A program made the position numbers and the translations under genes. A stretch of DNA of 64,000 nt from Zingiber officinale. Its lineage: Eukaryota > Streptophyta > Magnoliopsida > Zingiberales > Zingiberaceae. Below are positions 15,001-26,122 of the stretch, in pieces. Under the pieces are notes generated by a model. The model did not search any database, had not been told where the DNA came from, and worked only from the letters and a program-made list of their open reading frames with translations. Location: contig NC_055987.1 of assembly GCF_018446385.1 (NCBI RefSeq), positions 8,393,705-8,457,704 of the forward strand, written 5' to 3'. Each line of letters opens with the position of its first letter. The stretch's first letter is position 1.

Positions 15001-17999
15001 CGGACCATTTGCTTGTCGTTCTCGGATATTTTCTGGGCCTCATCTGGAAACCTCAACTTAATTAGAATTTAGTAGACAGTTGGGTTCTAGATGTTTAAAA
15101 CCTTGAATACTTTGGTCTTACCAGGTTCATGAGGCGACCAGTTTTTGGCCACAAAATTTTTAAAATGGATGCTAGCCACTTGCCGTACAGCCATATCACA
15201 ACTACCATCTATTATGATCTGAAGTAACCTAATCAAATGCTGTGGCATATACTGCAACTGTTGAAAAGAATTTTTGAAATGGTTATGCCAAACAAAACAG
15301 GAAATAAAAAAGCAAAAATACAATCATGTGATGTTATGTGTACTATACTGTGTTCATTTTCCAAGTTCGTCCAAGACTTTAAGGATAGATATCTTAGCAT
15401 CACCTAGTGTCATGCGTGCAAGGGAGGAGAAAAAAAGGAAAATACAAAAGCCATGCTAAGTCATTTAGATTCTGTTTTTGCCAGTTGCCACATGATATAC
15501 TTAGCATCCTTCAAATTAACTTGGAACTGAAGAATGGAAGAGAAAACAATTGCGAGTGCATTTTACTTTTGGTAACAAGATATATATTGAGGAAAAGGAC
15601 AGTCAAATGCCAGGCCATTAGAATAACGTAGTACAGTGGTAGAGAAGCAAACAAACATTTAATGGTCTATGTACATCATTTCATGTTTGAGATGCCCTGT
15701 CATCAGCAATTTTCCATCAAGAGATTAATGATTTTAATAGCACCTATCAGAGAGATTCATTGATGTAGCACAAGAATACTCTGATAGCAAGTTATGCACC
15801 ATCAAAATCGAACCACAATTCACACAAATGAACTGGAAAAATCAGGCATGGCAAGAGATAAGTATCATCAAACGCACAGAAATAAATGAACTCATGGAGA
15901 TGGAACATGAGGAGGATTCATGTCCTTCTAAAGATTTTAACCAAACAAAATTGAAAATAAACTAAAGAAATGAAGAAGAGAAATAACTTTGTACCCAATG
16001 ACTCGAGCAAACTAGGAAAAAAATGAAATTAGAAATTATAAACAAACCTACTAAGAAATTTCATGCAATCCTAACTAAGCCAATTACCAACTTAGGAATT
16101 TAGTTTAAATAATTATTTTCCAAAAGAGGATAACCTTAGAAAAAAATTCTAGAAATCTTAAAATTTCTACAAATCAATTTCGTTGTTTGCACATGATTCA
16201 AATTTTTATAAGAAAAGAGCATACAATGACAATTCAACAAATTTTATCGTGCTTTGATTTATTTTCCTTGATAAAGAGATAAGAATAAAGTTTCCTTCAA
16301 TTACAAAGAGTCAAATGAACCTATACTTTTTTTTTGATAACCCGGGAGTCCAGTTCTTACAACTCAACTAATCATGGAGGCGACAGGCCCGGCCCCATGG
16401 AAGTTTCTCAGCGATCCAAGATAAATCATGGAAGTGATGCAGCAAGTCGTCGGCAGTGGACCCCGTGGTCTTTGCCACCTCTATAAGACCCCAACACTGA
16501 ATCGGTACTTCGCATGTAAAGGTAAACTCATCGTCTTTTTCCACCCATGAGTACTTCCTCCTACGACCGCCCAACCCAAGTTTTTCCACTAAATTCAGCG
16601 CCAACATAGCACTCCCTTTAGCTCCGCTATGCCTTGACTGCTATGCCATGCCCGTGGGGGCAACGCCATGGCTTGTGGGGATCAAATGAGATATAATCAT
16701 CATAGATGATTTTGTGAGGCAAGAAGACTAACGAGAATATAATTCCAATCCACATTATGAGCATCGAACATTGTAGGTGTTGGGTCAAGTTTGTATCACA
16801 ACTCTCAAGGAGATGCTAAAAGGACATCCTTCGATCATGAGTGATCGAAATAATTTATATGAACACCATAACCAATGGGCAAGTTGGGTCTTTGTCATAA
16901 AGATAATGACTCCAAGGCATCCTTCAACTATATGGGACCCAAAAAAACTCTCCTTGATTGGAATAATGTGCACTATATGCGTTGAGTCAAGCCTCATAGA
17001 TAATAGCGAGGAGTCCTCCAACCATTTAAACTCAAAAGATCAAGATCATAATAGAAGATCTTTGAACCACAAAGGATCAGAAAATAATGATGCAATAGGC
17101 ACAGCGTTGACAAGTGAGCTATACTTGTTCGCACAAGATAAGGGAGAAAAATTAATAAACCTGTCACATTTATAAGCGCACTAGTTCTCTTGGTTATTTT
17201 TTCCTCATTAGGATGTATTGTGTTGATTGTGCTCGTATAGGAAATCGGATATGGTCTGATTGTGGTTGTCCAACAGCCAGCAAGGGCGGAGCCAAGTTAT
17301 AGCTTACCCGGGCTGTAGCCCGGAGGCCGACGGTGACGAATCTCGAATTTACAGTGGAAAACAAATGAAAAACACGATAGAAAGAGGAATTAGCCCGGGA
17401 CGACGACGTCGGAATCGGTGGCCATTGCTCACAACCTGGAATCAGCCCGGGTAGATCACCCGGGCTGACTCCGCCATCGGGCAACAGGGAAACCAGAGAG
17501 CCATTCTAGTTCATGAATCGATACAAAGTGGAAATTTTAAACTTTAGCATGTTGTTCCTTATCAAAATGACAATAATCATCCAAAGATTAGCAACATGAC
17601 AAAGTTTTGCCCGAGGAAAAAACAAAACCAAGTGGAATCATGCAAGCTTTCAGAAACAACGGCTAAATTCTCTTTTTTATCCTACGCTTATAAAATGGTA
17701 CAGTTGCACAGAATTGCGTACCAATTTCGATTAGAACAACAGAAAAGAAACCCATATGAACCAAATATACGAGATAATAATAGTGCACTGATCACATAGT
17801 AGTTCAACTGGTCGCGGACAAGAGTAGCAAGACTGCCAAGACACAGTCAAAAACCAATATCCTCAAAAAAAATACAATCTTTGAAAAGAAAATCAGGAGT
17901 GCGTTTCACCTGGTTGAGGCTCTGCTCGGCGTCTTTCCGCTCCTCCGGGTTGTGGCTGAGCGCGGAACGGAGCACAACAGAGAGTCCAGCGAGATCCAT
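14..17999 (-). CDS. SAD2: Importin-beta-like protein SAD2 (importin-7/8 family), 3' end outside window
   Basis: Nuclear transport receptor of the importin-7/8 class, expected to bind Ran and carry cargo through the nuclear pore. Exons on the minus strand in order: 17910-17999, 15122-15257, 14956-15043, 13274-13429, 12727-12889, 12450-12634, 12196-12369, 11678-11823, 11464-11587, 11186-11366, 10002-10161, 9867-9908, 9676-9794, 9405-9603, 7737-7868, 4047-4150, 3718-3897, 2805-2944, 2589-2728, 1903-2039, 14-137. All phases join, giving about 973 residues; the family is near 1040, so one or more exons lie left of base 14. The N terminus [20 protein letters not shown] fits the importin N-terminal repeat. 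HEAT-like helices follow, then the Asp/Glu-rich segments [15 protein letters not shown] and [15 protein letters not shown] typical of the C-terminal third. Introns are GT-AG except 9909-10001, which appears GC-AG. Intron 4151-7736 holds several repeats. Identification is by recalled family resemblance; exon borders are read from the sequence. Confidence 0.92.
4640..4830. repeat. Dispersed SINE-like repeat, copy 1
   Basis: Lies in the large SAD2 intron. It shares a diverged core with 16374-16460: GAGGTGACCGGCCCGGCC here and GAGGCGACAGGCCCGGCC there, followed by a similar run containing AAATC and GGAAG blocks. Near its right end, GGATAGAACTACGGG loosely resembles a Pol III box B. That suggests a tRNA-derived SINE, but no target duplication or tail could be fixed. 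Confidence 0.35.
5134..5403. mobile_element. Palindromic foldback MITE with five internal GATCGGTC hairpins
   Basis: Terminal inverted repeats GATTGATATGCTGC (5138-5151) and its complement (5386-5399) lie inside TA-repeat DNA on both sides. The next internal block, GTGCGCGACTTGCCTTCCTGA, is also inverted between the two arms and is partly duplicated on the right. The centre holds five short palindromes of the form TGATCGGTC-loop-GACCGATCA. No coding capacity. It sits in the SAD2 intron between exons 15 and 16. It is probably a non-autonomous DNA transposon; the flanking TA is consistent with TA target duplication but lies in a TA microsatellite, so it proves little. Confidence 0.75.
5540..5711. 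repeat. Degenerate GC-rich minisatellite, left part
   Basis: GC-rich, CpG-dense repeats of about 33-35 bp around the words TTCCGGACGCGTCGTC, TCTCGCGCGAC and ATGCATC. The array is interrupted by the TRIM element at 5712 and resumes at 6364. It contrasts strongly with the AT-rich intron around it. Confidence 0.65.
5712..6363 (-). mobile_element. TRIM (terminal-repeat retrotransposon in miniature)
   Basis: Two direct repeats, 5712-5904 and 6168-6363, are about 195 bp long and run TGTTAGGACC...ACCCAACA and TGTTAAGACC...ACCCAACA. On the minus strand the right repeat is the 5' LTR. A two-base spacer follows, then TGGTATTAGAGC (6165-6154), close to the initiator-tRNA-Met primer binding site TGGTATCAGAGC. 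The purine tract GAGGAGGGGA lies just inside the other LTR (about 5905-5914). Flanks GTCCG (5707-5711) and GTCCA (6364-6368) are a near-perfect 5-bp target duplication. The 263-bp interior has no credible ORF, so any movement would depend on proteins made elsewhere. Confidence 0.88.
6364..6750. repeat. Degenerate GC-rich minisatellite, right part
   Basis: Continuation of the array interrupted by the TRIM. Repeats of about 33-35 bp carry recurring words such as GACTCGTCG, TCCGGATGCAT, CACCGGGCTC and GCGCGACGC. ORFs of 110-140 codons occur here in several frames on both strands, but they follow from stop-poor GC-rich repeats and resemble no family. Confidence 0.65.
7937..8132. repeat. Tandem duplication of about 105 bp in a SAD2 intron
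   Basis: Two adjacent copies share ACCTCAAGACATTGAATAGA, then CACAATATTGATA, then CATGGTTTACACTTGCAGAA, with scattered substitutions. No coding content. Located in the intron between exons 14 and 15. Confidence 0.75.
13970..14180. repeat. Degenerate tandem repeat of about 36 bp in a SAD2 intron
   Basis: Repeated variants of AATGAAGGTGAGCAGAAAAT, each followed by CCCT(T/C)GCAAG-like words, occur about five times. It lies in the intron between exons 3 and 4. Overlapping ORFs of 68-139 codons on the minus strand are by-products of the repeat. Confidence 0.6.
16340..16640. repeat. Dispersed SINE-like repeat, copy 2
   Basis: Located in SAD2 intron 1. Its core around 16374-16460 is a diverged relative of the repeat at 4640-4830. 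The rest is moderately GC-rich and non-coding. Ends and orientation are uncertain. Confidence 0.35.
17281..17478. mobile_element. Short hAT-like non-autonomous element (candidate)
   Basis: The left end CAAGGGCGGAGCCA and the right end TGACTCCGCCATCG are imperfect inverted repeats. The left end resembles the start of the hAT element at 24820 (AGGGGCAGAGCCA). The interior is rich in CCCGGGCT palindromes. CAACAG occurs next to both edges, but the target duplication could not be settled. Confidence 0.4.
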
Positions 18000-18895
18000 G
18001 GAGGCGGAATCCTTATCCGTCACTGAGGAAATGAACCTCCGTGGGCTCTAGCCAGCGACGACGGTGGCAGCTCCCTGATAGTTTTGCTTGGACGACGGAG
18101 ACACGACGACTACTCTACTATGGCAACGGGAGCCTGTCTCCGCAGCGAAGGTGAACAGGTATTTAACTCTAGGGTTAGGTTAAGTTAGGCTTTAAAATCA
18201 GTTGTCCGAACCGGGCCGGCAAGGGGCGGCGCTCTAGCTCGATCTCGGATCCTCTCCAATGAGTCTTTTTTACAAGGGTGAGCCCGATTCCGTGATCGAC
18301 GGTAGATTACTCTTCGAATCGTAAATTATAAGGCGACGACCAATAATAGCTTTATCTATTAGAGGCGAAATGGAGGGGATCCAGAGTACCTAAGTATCTA
18401 CTCCTCGTCTTAGATTCTTTACTCGAGCCGTAAATACTCCTGCAAAAGGAAAAATCCGCAGCTGGACCTAGTTGTTCCGAGTACGAATTATCAGGAAAAT
18501 ATCTCGCATGCTCGAAATATGGGAACAGGGTGTTTTTTGGCCTTTAATGACAAGAAATATTTATTAACAAAAATAATTGAGTCACTTGATTTATTTATTT
18601 ACTAGTAGCTGTAAACATATCGAATAAAGATCCCGACTTTTATAATTTAAAAAAAAAAAAAAAACTGAATAAAAATGAACAAAATACAAGCTAGCATTCT
18701 AATGGCAAACTGAAGTTAAGTTTCCCAAAAGATAGATAAATTAAAAAGAAAGGACCTTCATGGAAGAAACATATTATATAATTGAACAAGGTAACAGCAA
18801 TAAGCCCGCCTAGTGCCCAAAAGTTCCATTGCAGATAAGGACCGTCCATGAATACAATGAAAATAGAATGATGAGTAACATGTCTTAAATGAGTG
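18000..18895. other. Intergenic region: SAD2 promoter/5' UTR side and ALP1-like 3' side
   Basis: The first 200 bases upstream of the SAD2 start codon are GC-rich and probably hold its 5' UTR and core promoter. The remainder is AT-rich with a poly-A run near 18650. It lies upstream of SAD2 and downstream of the ALP1-like stop codon. No ORF or repeat of note. Confidence 0.4.
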
Positions 18896-21800
18896 TCAAG
18901 CGCTGTTTACTTGACATGATGAGTCACTGCAGTGCAAATGTTTTGTTAAGGCCTCTCTGACGGTCTTCCCTCGGGGATCCACATGTTGTGAGCTTGATTC
19001 TCTGTAACCAGCATCATGGTGGTTTAGAAGAGCGACATCAGCATTTAACTTATCACCCATGTCGATAATGATGTTATGAAGAAGACAGCAGACGATTATA
19101 ATACTTGGTAATTTGTGTTTATCTGGTCTCCACATAACTTTATGTAATATCCTCCAGCCACCCTTCAATTGCAACAATGCTCTTGCTGCAAGAAGCCTAG
19201 CTGCTTTTTGTTTGGCATTGAAGTCGAGGATCGGTGCAGGTAAGTTTTTGCCTTCGTACGGAGTCATAAGCCAAGGAAGTAGGGGGTATGTTGCCTCTCC
19301 TACTATGAACTCATGGATTTCTGACTTCTCTCGAGTCATTTTAACAGGTCCATTTAGCCGCTTCCCGCTCTCACAGAGTTTGAAAAATACTGAACACCTT
19401 AATAGGCGGGCAATGTTCATGCTCCCGGGGAAACCGGTCACGACGTCAAGGAATCTCAATTCATGGTCCACGATTCCTTGCAAGAACATGCTGTAATTGC
19501 TCTCCTGGTCGCACCAATCATCTGATGATTCCACTGCAGGGAGTGTCATTATAACGTGGGTTGCATCAATGGCTCCACAACAATTGGGCAATCCGAAGGC
19601 AGTCTCCAATTGGGTTTTGACTTCCTCCATCCTATCGGCATCAGGCCACCTGAGATGATGCCTTGCTCGCTCCTCCATGGACTCGATAAATCTCCATGTC
19701 ACCTGAGAAACAGTAGACTGGCCAACACCAAAGGCAGCCCCAACAGACACCTGGGATTCTCCAGATGCTAATCTTCTCATGGCAATGGCAACTTGCTTCT
19801 CGACACTCAGAAGCCTGCCTTCGATGTTTATAAGACCTGAAGGAGGCCTTGAAACCAGGTCTTCTCTCACTATTGAGCAGATATACTCGAAGGTTTTCTT
19901 TGACACCCGAAAAAAATATTTGAAAGCTTCGTCTTCATCAGAAGGAATGGCATGACCTACATGTTACAGGTCAAGGATTAGAAACAGTAAAAGAGCAATC
20001 AAGATTATTCTATATTGACCATGTTACAAAGCTTAAATGCTACCACAGTGATGTGCTGTATGTTTAAAATAAATGAAGTTTCACAGCCACGCTTGACCAT
20101 GATTCTTCTTCACTTTCTCCACCCACCTTTCCTGCTATCAATGCTTCCCATTGTTTTAGTCATCTTTTCTTCCATTATCTTGCAATTAAAAACCCAAGCA
20201 GACAAGCATATGTGAATTGTCTTACAAAGAATGGATATTGGAGAGAACGTTTTACATAGATTAAGATAGTAAGGCTCGGTAGTATAGATCAGTTCTGGTA
20301 TTACAATCCAAGTACGAAATTCTCAGTGTTCCAAGGTATTAAAGCCAACTCTAATATCTAAAAGAGTGGCCACTGGGCCACAGAGCAAAGAAGATGAATG
20401 ACACAGAAATTAGTGGGAACAAGATAAGCTCATCAACCTCACGGACTGAACATCCATATCCACAACCCTCGAGAAGGTTAAGCCTAGCATTTGCATTGAA
20501 ATTAGATATCTTGGAAGATAAACTGCAATCAAATGAAATATGGATCAGATCTAGGAAATTTTGTGAGTCAAGATCCTAAAAATCACCTTTGTGAACTGTT
20601 GAAGTGGGATACTCCATGTCCATTAGTTCCAAGTGCAGTGATCCAATATATGATATAAAATAAATTTCTTTCTTAACAAGTCAATCAATTTTAGCACAGT
20701 GTCATGAAGCCAGTTAGGGATCTTATATGTGTCAAACCAAAAAAAACTCATACTTCTAAGTCATGAAGAGCATAAGAGAAATGTGACGAAGCTGAGATAC
20801 TCCATGTCCTTTAGTTCCATGTGGACAAGTGCAGTGGTATAAGTATATGATCACAAGAAAACATAACTCTCCAAATATGTTGGATAGCAGCAGCCACAAG
20901 AAATTGCAAGAGAAAAGCAAAAACAAGGTCAGAAACACTTTGTATGATTGTACCATAAGGTCTTATGTATATCTGCATGAAGTTTCCCTTAACTCTTTTT
21001 GTTTACATTGCTAGTTCAATTCATCTATATAGCTGATGAGCAAGATCAGCAAAATGCAATAAAAACAAATCGGAACAACAACAAATGGTTAATTTGGTAT
21101 GAGAGTGGTGGCATTGGGCCCACACCTGCAAGAAACTTGCTGCTCTTAGAGCCCCAAAAAGAGTGTTACCGTCGATCCTAGCAAAGGCACACTACCATTA
21201 TCACCAGTGTTGTCAAAATCGAGAGTTTAGATAAAATCGTTAGAGCAGTCATAAAATCGGATTGTAAAATTGAATCGTAAAATCGTAAGATTTTACATCA
21301 TACTTTAAATCAATTTTAAAAGAAACCTGATATATTATTTTTAATTGATCATTAAATATTTTAATCCAACTTATAACATAAATCTACATATAGAACATTT
21401 TAATTCATATAATCATAAACTACTCATAATTTTAAACTTTTAAACAACCAAAAACTTACCATGAAAATACAACATAAATATAAATTCAAGTCTAAAGCTT
21501 AAGTCTAAAGATAAATAAAACACAAGATAACAAATAAATATAAATCATTCATAGACAAATGCAAATCTAAAATCGTCCCAAAACGATATCATTTTGTCCA
21601 AAATAGTTCCCTTTTATTAATGACACAAAATCGATAAAATTATCTCAAAAATCATGTTTTTACAAGTTTAAATGTGATTTTACGATTTTGCTCCGATTTT
21701 ACTTTAATACACAATTTTATCACGATTTCACTCGATTTTCATAAGTAAACTCGCAATTTTGTCCGAGTTTACAAGTTCACTCATGATTTTGATAACACTG

Positions 21801-23904
21801 GTTATCACCCCCAAGGAATCCACCATCACACTTGATCCTCATAAGAGTCAACAAACACTCTAGGAACTAAGAGAATCAAACTCTAGAGCCAATAATAAAT
21901 GATTTAATACTCATCCTTTGTTTTTTTTTTTTTTTTGAGAACTGTAGTCACTTGCTTCATGGTATACCTTATGTTTTGGAGGCTAAATGATAAAAGTTGT
22001 CCAATTACAGTTGAATTAAGACCTTGAATCTTGGATGTACGAAACAACAGCAAGTTGTACCAGTCCCAACCGATTACTTGAGGTCAGCTTGGACATTATG
22101 AATGACAGTTGGGCTCATAATTATTCATGTTGTATGCATTCCAAAAATTTAAGTATAAATGAAACACTTCCTTAGATAAGTATAGTTGAATACTCATAAT
22201 ATTTAATACGCCAGCCAAGTAAGGAAGGTAAATGACAAAATTTGAAATTTATTTACAGTTAAAAGATGTGGGAATGAAAAAAAGATATAACCTGCTGTTT
22301 GATTGGATCAATATTGTAAATGTTTCACATGTGTTCCTAAAGGATAAAATCTCACAGTTCGTATTGATTCAAACCATCTAATGCTTAATTAGCTTGACTA
22401 GTTGCCAAAATTCTCCAACTAATTTTACCTGAAAGCTCAAGATGACAGCAAATATCTTAGCCAAAGAATAGCTTAGGTAGCCGATTTTTTTCCTTGTTTG
22501 CGTAGGAGAGCCCAGTAAATAATGCATGATAAGAATATAAAGGTATGCGCTTAGTTTCCTAACAACTCAAGCTTTTAATATAAGGGATCAATCATTGAAC
22601 TTAATATGCGCCAGAGAGATCCTGTGTTCATATTCTGGCCAAGTCAATACTAATTCCTTAGTTAATTGAGTTAAGCCACAGTTGGGCTTTGGCCAGTCCG
22701 GTCCAGTCAGTCCCCTACATGCAATGAGGATTGTTAAGAATATAAATATAAAATTCAGTGCATTTATCAACAAAATGAGTTTTTGAGATGAATAATAGGC
22801 CTTTAACAGTAAAACTTTAGTACCACCCAAGTAGTCAAGTCCATTCCCTATATTCTTCAAATGCTGATGTGGTATAAGATGAAATTGTAGCTTAAAAACT
22901 GGCTCTATCTTATGCATATCATCTACTCTCGCTCTCTCTCATTCACTTTTTTTTGCATTTTGCGTTTTGCCTCTAATTATCTGATCGCATGACACATTTT
23001 AGTCTAGATACTTCTGTGTGCAGGGCGTGCAGCAGGCACACAGTGAAAGTGTTAGCTAATCAGTCTTCAGGCCATTGAGATTATATTACTTTCCCAAGAT
23101 AAATCCAATAGTCTTTGAGAGACATGAATCGAATGGGGCAGGCCTAAATACTTGGTAGCAAGGATCACAGTCAGTGGCCAAAGAAAGACCCCATTATGAT
23201 GCCCAACAGGATCCCTATCAAAGTCTATTAAAAAGCTTGTGTTGAAGTCTACCATTAGTGTGGCATCAGCATATTGCACGATCTGGATGCTCTCAGGATC
23301 TCATTTATTTGTCATGCTATTGAAGCTATGAATCATATTTCTCTTTCCGCACCTAGGACTGTTTGATTTGCAGAGCTAAAGCACTAGGCGAAAATTTCTT
23401 CAATATTTTTCTAACACCTATCACAGTGTGCACAAAATCAATCACCAGCTCCCCAAAACGAAAATCCGTTTCCTTCCCCTGAAATGATCAAGAGTCACAA
23501 AACATGAGAACGCATGTCATCCAAGCAGACGCGTCTTTCATTTGATGCAATTATGTCAACCAATGTCAATCCATCAGCTAAAAGATACCGATCATCACAC
23601 TAAGCAACCAAAGAAGCAAAGCTTCAAACCCTATCCAGCCCGTATCCACGAGCAACTATCTCAACCTAACCAGAGTCTGCGCAGAGAAATCTCTAGGATT
23701 ACAGATCAAGAAATGAAAACAAAAAAAGACGAGACAAGACGAGGTTTTCAGAGTACCAGTGGCGCTGCCGTTCTTATGCCAGAAGGTGTACCACCACTCG
23801 GTGTCGCCGGCCTTCAGCTCCAAGTGCGGATTGGGCTTCTCAGAGAGCTTGGACCGATCTCTGGGCTTGCGTTTGAGCTTCTTCCCTTTCTTCAGAGGAG
23901 CCAT
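18896..23904 (-). CDS. ALP1-like protein (domesticated Harbinger transposase), two exons
   Basis: Exon 1 is 23757-23904 and begins MAPLKKGKKLKRKPRDRSK, a basic, possibly nuclear-targeting stretch. Exon 2 is 18896-19956. The donor GTACTC and an acceptor ending TGTAG join in phase inside a Gly codon, giving 402 residues. Exon 2 has the Harbinger nuclease fold (DDE_Tnp_4): a helix-turn-helix-like VSVGAAFGVGQSTVSQVTWR, first Asp in CCGAIDATHVIM, second Asp region IVDHELRFLDVVTGFPGS, then YPLLPWLMTPY and the conserved tail SIIIVCCLLHNIIIDMGD. Where active relatives keep a Glu in the R...ERAFG-like helix, this protein reads AARALLQLKGGW, so the catalytic triad looks incomplete. It is best read as a host gene of the ALP1-like group; Arabidopsis ALP1 associates with Polycomb components. 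No transposon ends were found around the gene. A protein beginning only in exon 2 is the alternative model. Confidence 0.85.
21205..21800. mobile_element. hAT-type MITE, copy 1 (in ALP1-like intron)
   Basis: The 596-bp element starts CAGTGTTGTCAAAATCG and ends with the inverted partner CGATTTTGATAACACTG-like sequence at 21784-21800. It is flanked by ATTATCAC (21197-21204) and GTTATCAC (21801-21808), an 8-bp target duplication with one mismatch. CA...TG ends and 8-bp duplications are typical of hAT elements. The AT-rich interior has no ORF. A second copy in inverted orientation lies at 38243-38819. Confidence 0.85.
23067..23290 (-). pseudogene. Possible LINE reverse-transcriptase remnant
   Basis: A minus-strand frame reads IVQYADATLMVDF, resembling the reverse-transcriptase active-site block (YADDT). 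Some 40 residues later it reads ATKYLGLPHSIH, resembling the KYLGLP block that follows in plant LINEs. Only about 70 codons are open, and the second Asp of the YADD core is Ala. No ends or other domains are seen nearby. It lies inside the ALP1-like intron. Confidence 0.4.
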
Positions 23905-24252
23905 CGAGTCTCTCCGGGAGGAGAGGCGCAAGCCCCAGCACAGTCCACCCCTCTTCTCGGTCAACGGAGCGCTAGTACGAGGCTGCTAATATCTAGAGCA
24001 TTGTGGGCCGCCCAACACAGCGTAAATGAGGCCCATCAAACAAATACCCATATATACTAGCTACAATTATATACACTATAATATATTTTTAATAATTAAA
24101 AAAATATATAATTATTAACTTTTTATTAAAAAATGTTAATAAATTAAAATTATTTATTTTTCTAAAGTGAAGAGCGAAATAATATAGATCTTCTAGTTCG
24201 TAATCTCTGATCATTTCCTATTCTCTTCTATAATTTGTACATCGAATAGTGC

Positions 24253-24622
24253 AGACCAGATCCTCTGATCCACTTTTTGTGAACCAGGGGATGGTCCACA
24301 ACCCAATTGCGGCGAGATCGTGACAGTAATTCGATCGTAATTAGTTGTGATCTCCCTAGATTCACCTTTTCATTTAGATTGTAGTTTAGGTTGGGCAGAC
24401 GGCCAGAGGCCGACCTTAGTAGCCTGACCACTTGCCCACCGCGGTGATCTCCGGACGGCCTCCGTTGCCTGTCCCAACATAAACTATAACCTGGGTGGGA
24501 GTGAACTCAGGGGATCATAACCAATTACAACCGGATCGAATTGTGGTTGCAATCCGGCTGCAATTGGATTGGGGACCATCCCCTTGTCCATAAAAAGTGG
24601 ACCAGAGGATCATCTTCCCAAA
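24253..24622. mobile_element. Foldback element with about 185-bp inverted arms
   Basis: The outer part AGATCCTCTGATCCACTTTT on the left pairs with GATCCTCTGGTCCACTTTTT read on the other strand from the right. The similarity continues inward through GGGGATGGTCC, CAATTG, TAATTAGTTGTGATC and GTAGTTTAGGTTGGG against their complements, almost to the centre. Imperfect pairing across nearly the whole length indicates a hairpin-forming MITE. No coding content. Confidence 0.65.
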
Positions 24623-24819
24623 TTGTGGTTGGAATCTGGCTAAAATTGACTATGATTTCCCCTAAGTTCATCTTTCCATCCAAATTATAGTTTATGTCAA
24701 GGCAGGCGATCGAAGGCCGTTAACGGTGGGCGGGTCGCCCCCTTGCTTAGTGGCATACAGTCCGCCTATCGCCAGCTGCCTTCGGCCACCAGTCTCAATC
24801 CAAACTATAACTTAGATGG
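24623..24819. repeat. Truncated second copy of the 24253-24622 foldback family
   Basis: Blocks ATTGTGGTTGGAATC, TTCATCTTTCCATCCAAATT and CCAAACTATAACTTAGATGG follow the same order as in the adjacent foldback element. The copy stops abruptly at 24819, where a hAT-like terminus begins, as if cut by that insertion. Confidence 0.5.
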
Positions 24820-25404
24820 TAGGGGCAGAGCCATCCTTGGGCTAGGGTGGGCTCCAGCCCACCCACTTAAAAAAAAATTAAATTTTTTTTAGCCTCATGC
24901 CACAACCAAAATTGAACCTAGTTTTTTTTTACTGTGCTGCTCTTCACCTCACGATGCCACCGTCGCCACAACGACGACACATCTTTCAACTTGCACCGTG
25001 ACAGTCTATGCCAGCGCCGAGGTCACTTTCTTGTCCCACCTCGTACGCGTTCGATCATAATATTGATGCCTTCCTTCTCCCTAATCATGTGCAATATCTA
25101 CAAACCGTGTGACCATCGTTGCTATCCTCAACCCCACTATCACTGTCTTCCTCTTTGACCACCACAGTGTTGCGTTCACTACTCTCCTTGTCAAGAGTTT
25201 CGTCGCCGCTGCTCTCCCTATCGCAACCCTGGCGACGAGCTGCTGCCAAATAATAGGAAATTGAATTTATTTTGATTAATTAATGATTTAGTTAATTAAG
25301 GTTATTTTAATTAGATGAGTAAATATTAATCAGTTTAATTAATTTTATAAGTAATACGGAGTATAATCAGTTAGATAAAATGATTGAATGATATATATAG
25401 ATTA

Positions 25405-26110
25405 TGATCCTGTCCGAACCAAGAGTCAGTGGACGCTGGGCATGTGGCGCTCTCTGCTGGATCCTCGAGTGCTCCGGCGAACCTGCAACAAAACCGAGCC
25501 GGGAGGGGTGCCCCGGCGACGGTCCTCCGACGCTCAAGTCAGGTAAGTGGTGGAGAAAGTGGCTGCCAAATTTGTATTATGCGTACCTTTGGCGAAGTAA
25601 TAGCCTCTTTATATAGGACGGAGAAGGAACTGATGCACGCCCACCGAGGTGCGTACGTGTCAGCAACCCATACCACGGTATGCACTTGTCAGAGAGCTTA
25701 CCTGACGCCATGCTGCCACAGTCCGAGCATGTTCTTTGATGGGACGACAGGACCACCCGTTGTCAGACTAGAAGTATGGCATAGCCATACGACTTGACGG
25801 CTGTTAGAAGATGTCCCCGTCTTTTACCCACCGTCTGACTGGGGTGCCCGACCCGCCGGGCGGGCGATGAACGTCGTCCGGACGGCCTTGATTCTTTGCG
25901 CCGTCCGGGCGGCACCTCCTTCCGCTCGGTCATTACGCACTGCTTTATTTGAGCGTCGGACCCCTGGTCCCTACCAGGGTGCCTTTTACTATCAGATTTC
26001 CCTTTCTTCTGAGTCCGGTCGGCTTGCCCTTTTCCGGCGAACCACTAGATCCTTTGACCTACCCTCAGCGTTGACTCCTTATGGGATTCCGGATTTTTAC
26101 TACCGGATCA
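25405..26110 (-). repeat. 3' LTR of the Tat element (left copy)
   Basis: 706 bp, beginning TGATCCTGTCC and ending CCGGATCA. Nearly identical to 36000-36705. Open frames of 115-122 codons inside it recur in the other LTR and look non-coding. Confidence 0.93.
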
Positions 26111-26122
26111 CTTGCCTTCCTA
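26111..26122 (-). promoter_or_regulatory. Candidate polypurine tract of the Tat element
   Basis: On the minus strand AGGAAGGCAAG abuts the start of the 3' LTR, the position expected for the plus-strand primer. Assigned by position and purine content only. Confidence 0.4.

Noticed and set aside
16777-17175. 132-codon ORF on the plus strand
   Set aside because: In a SAD2 intron, with no recognisable domain, no splice support and composition like the surrounding non-coding DNA.
23542-24060. 172-codon plus-strand ORF
   Set aside because: Antisense to exon 1 of the ALP1-like gene, which has a better-supported frame and splice junction.
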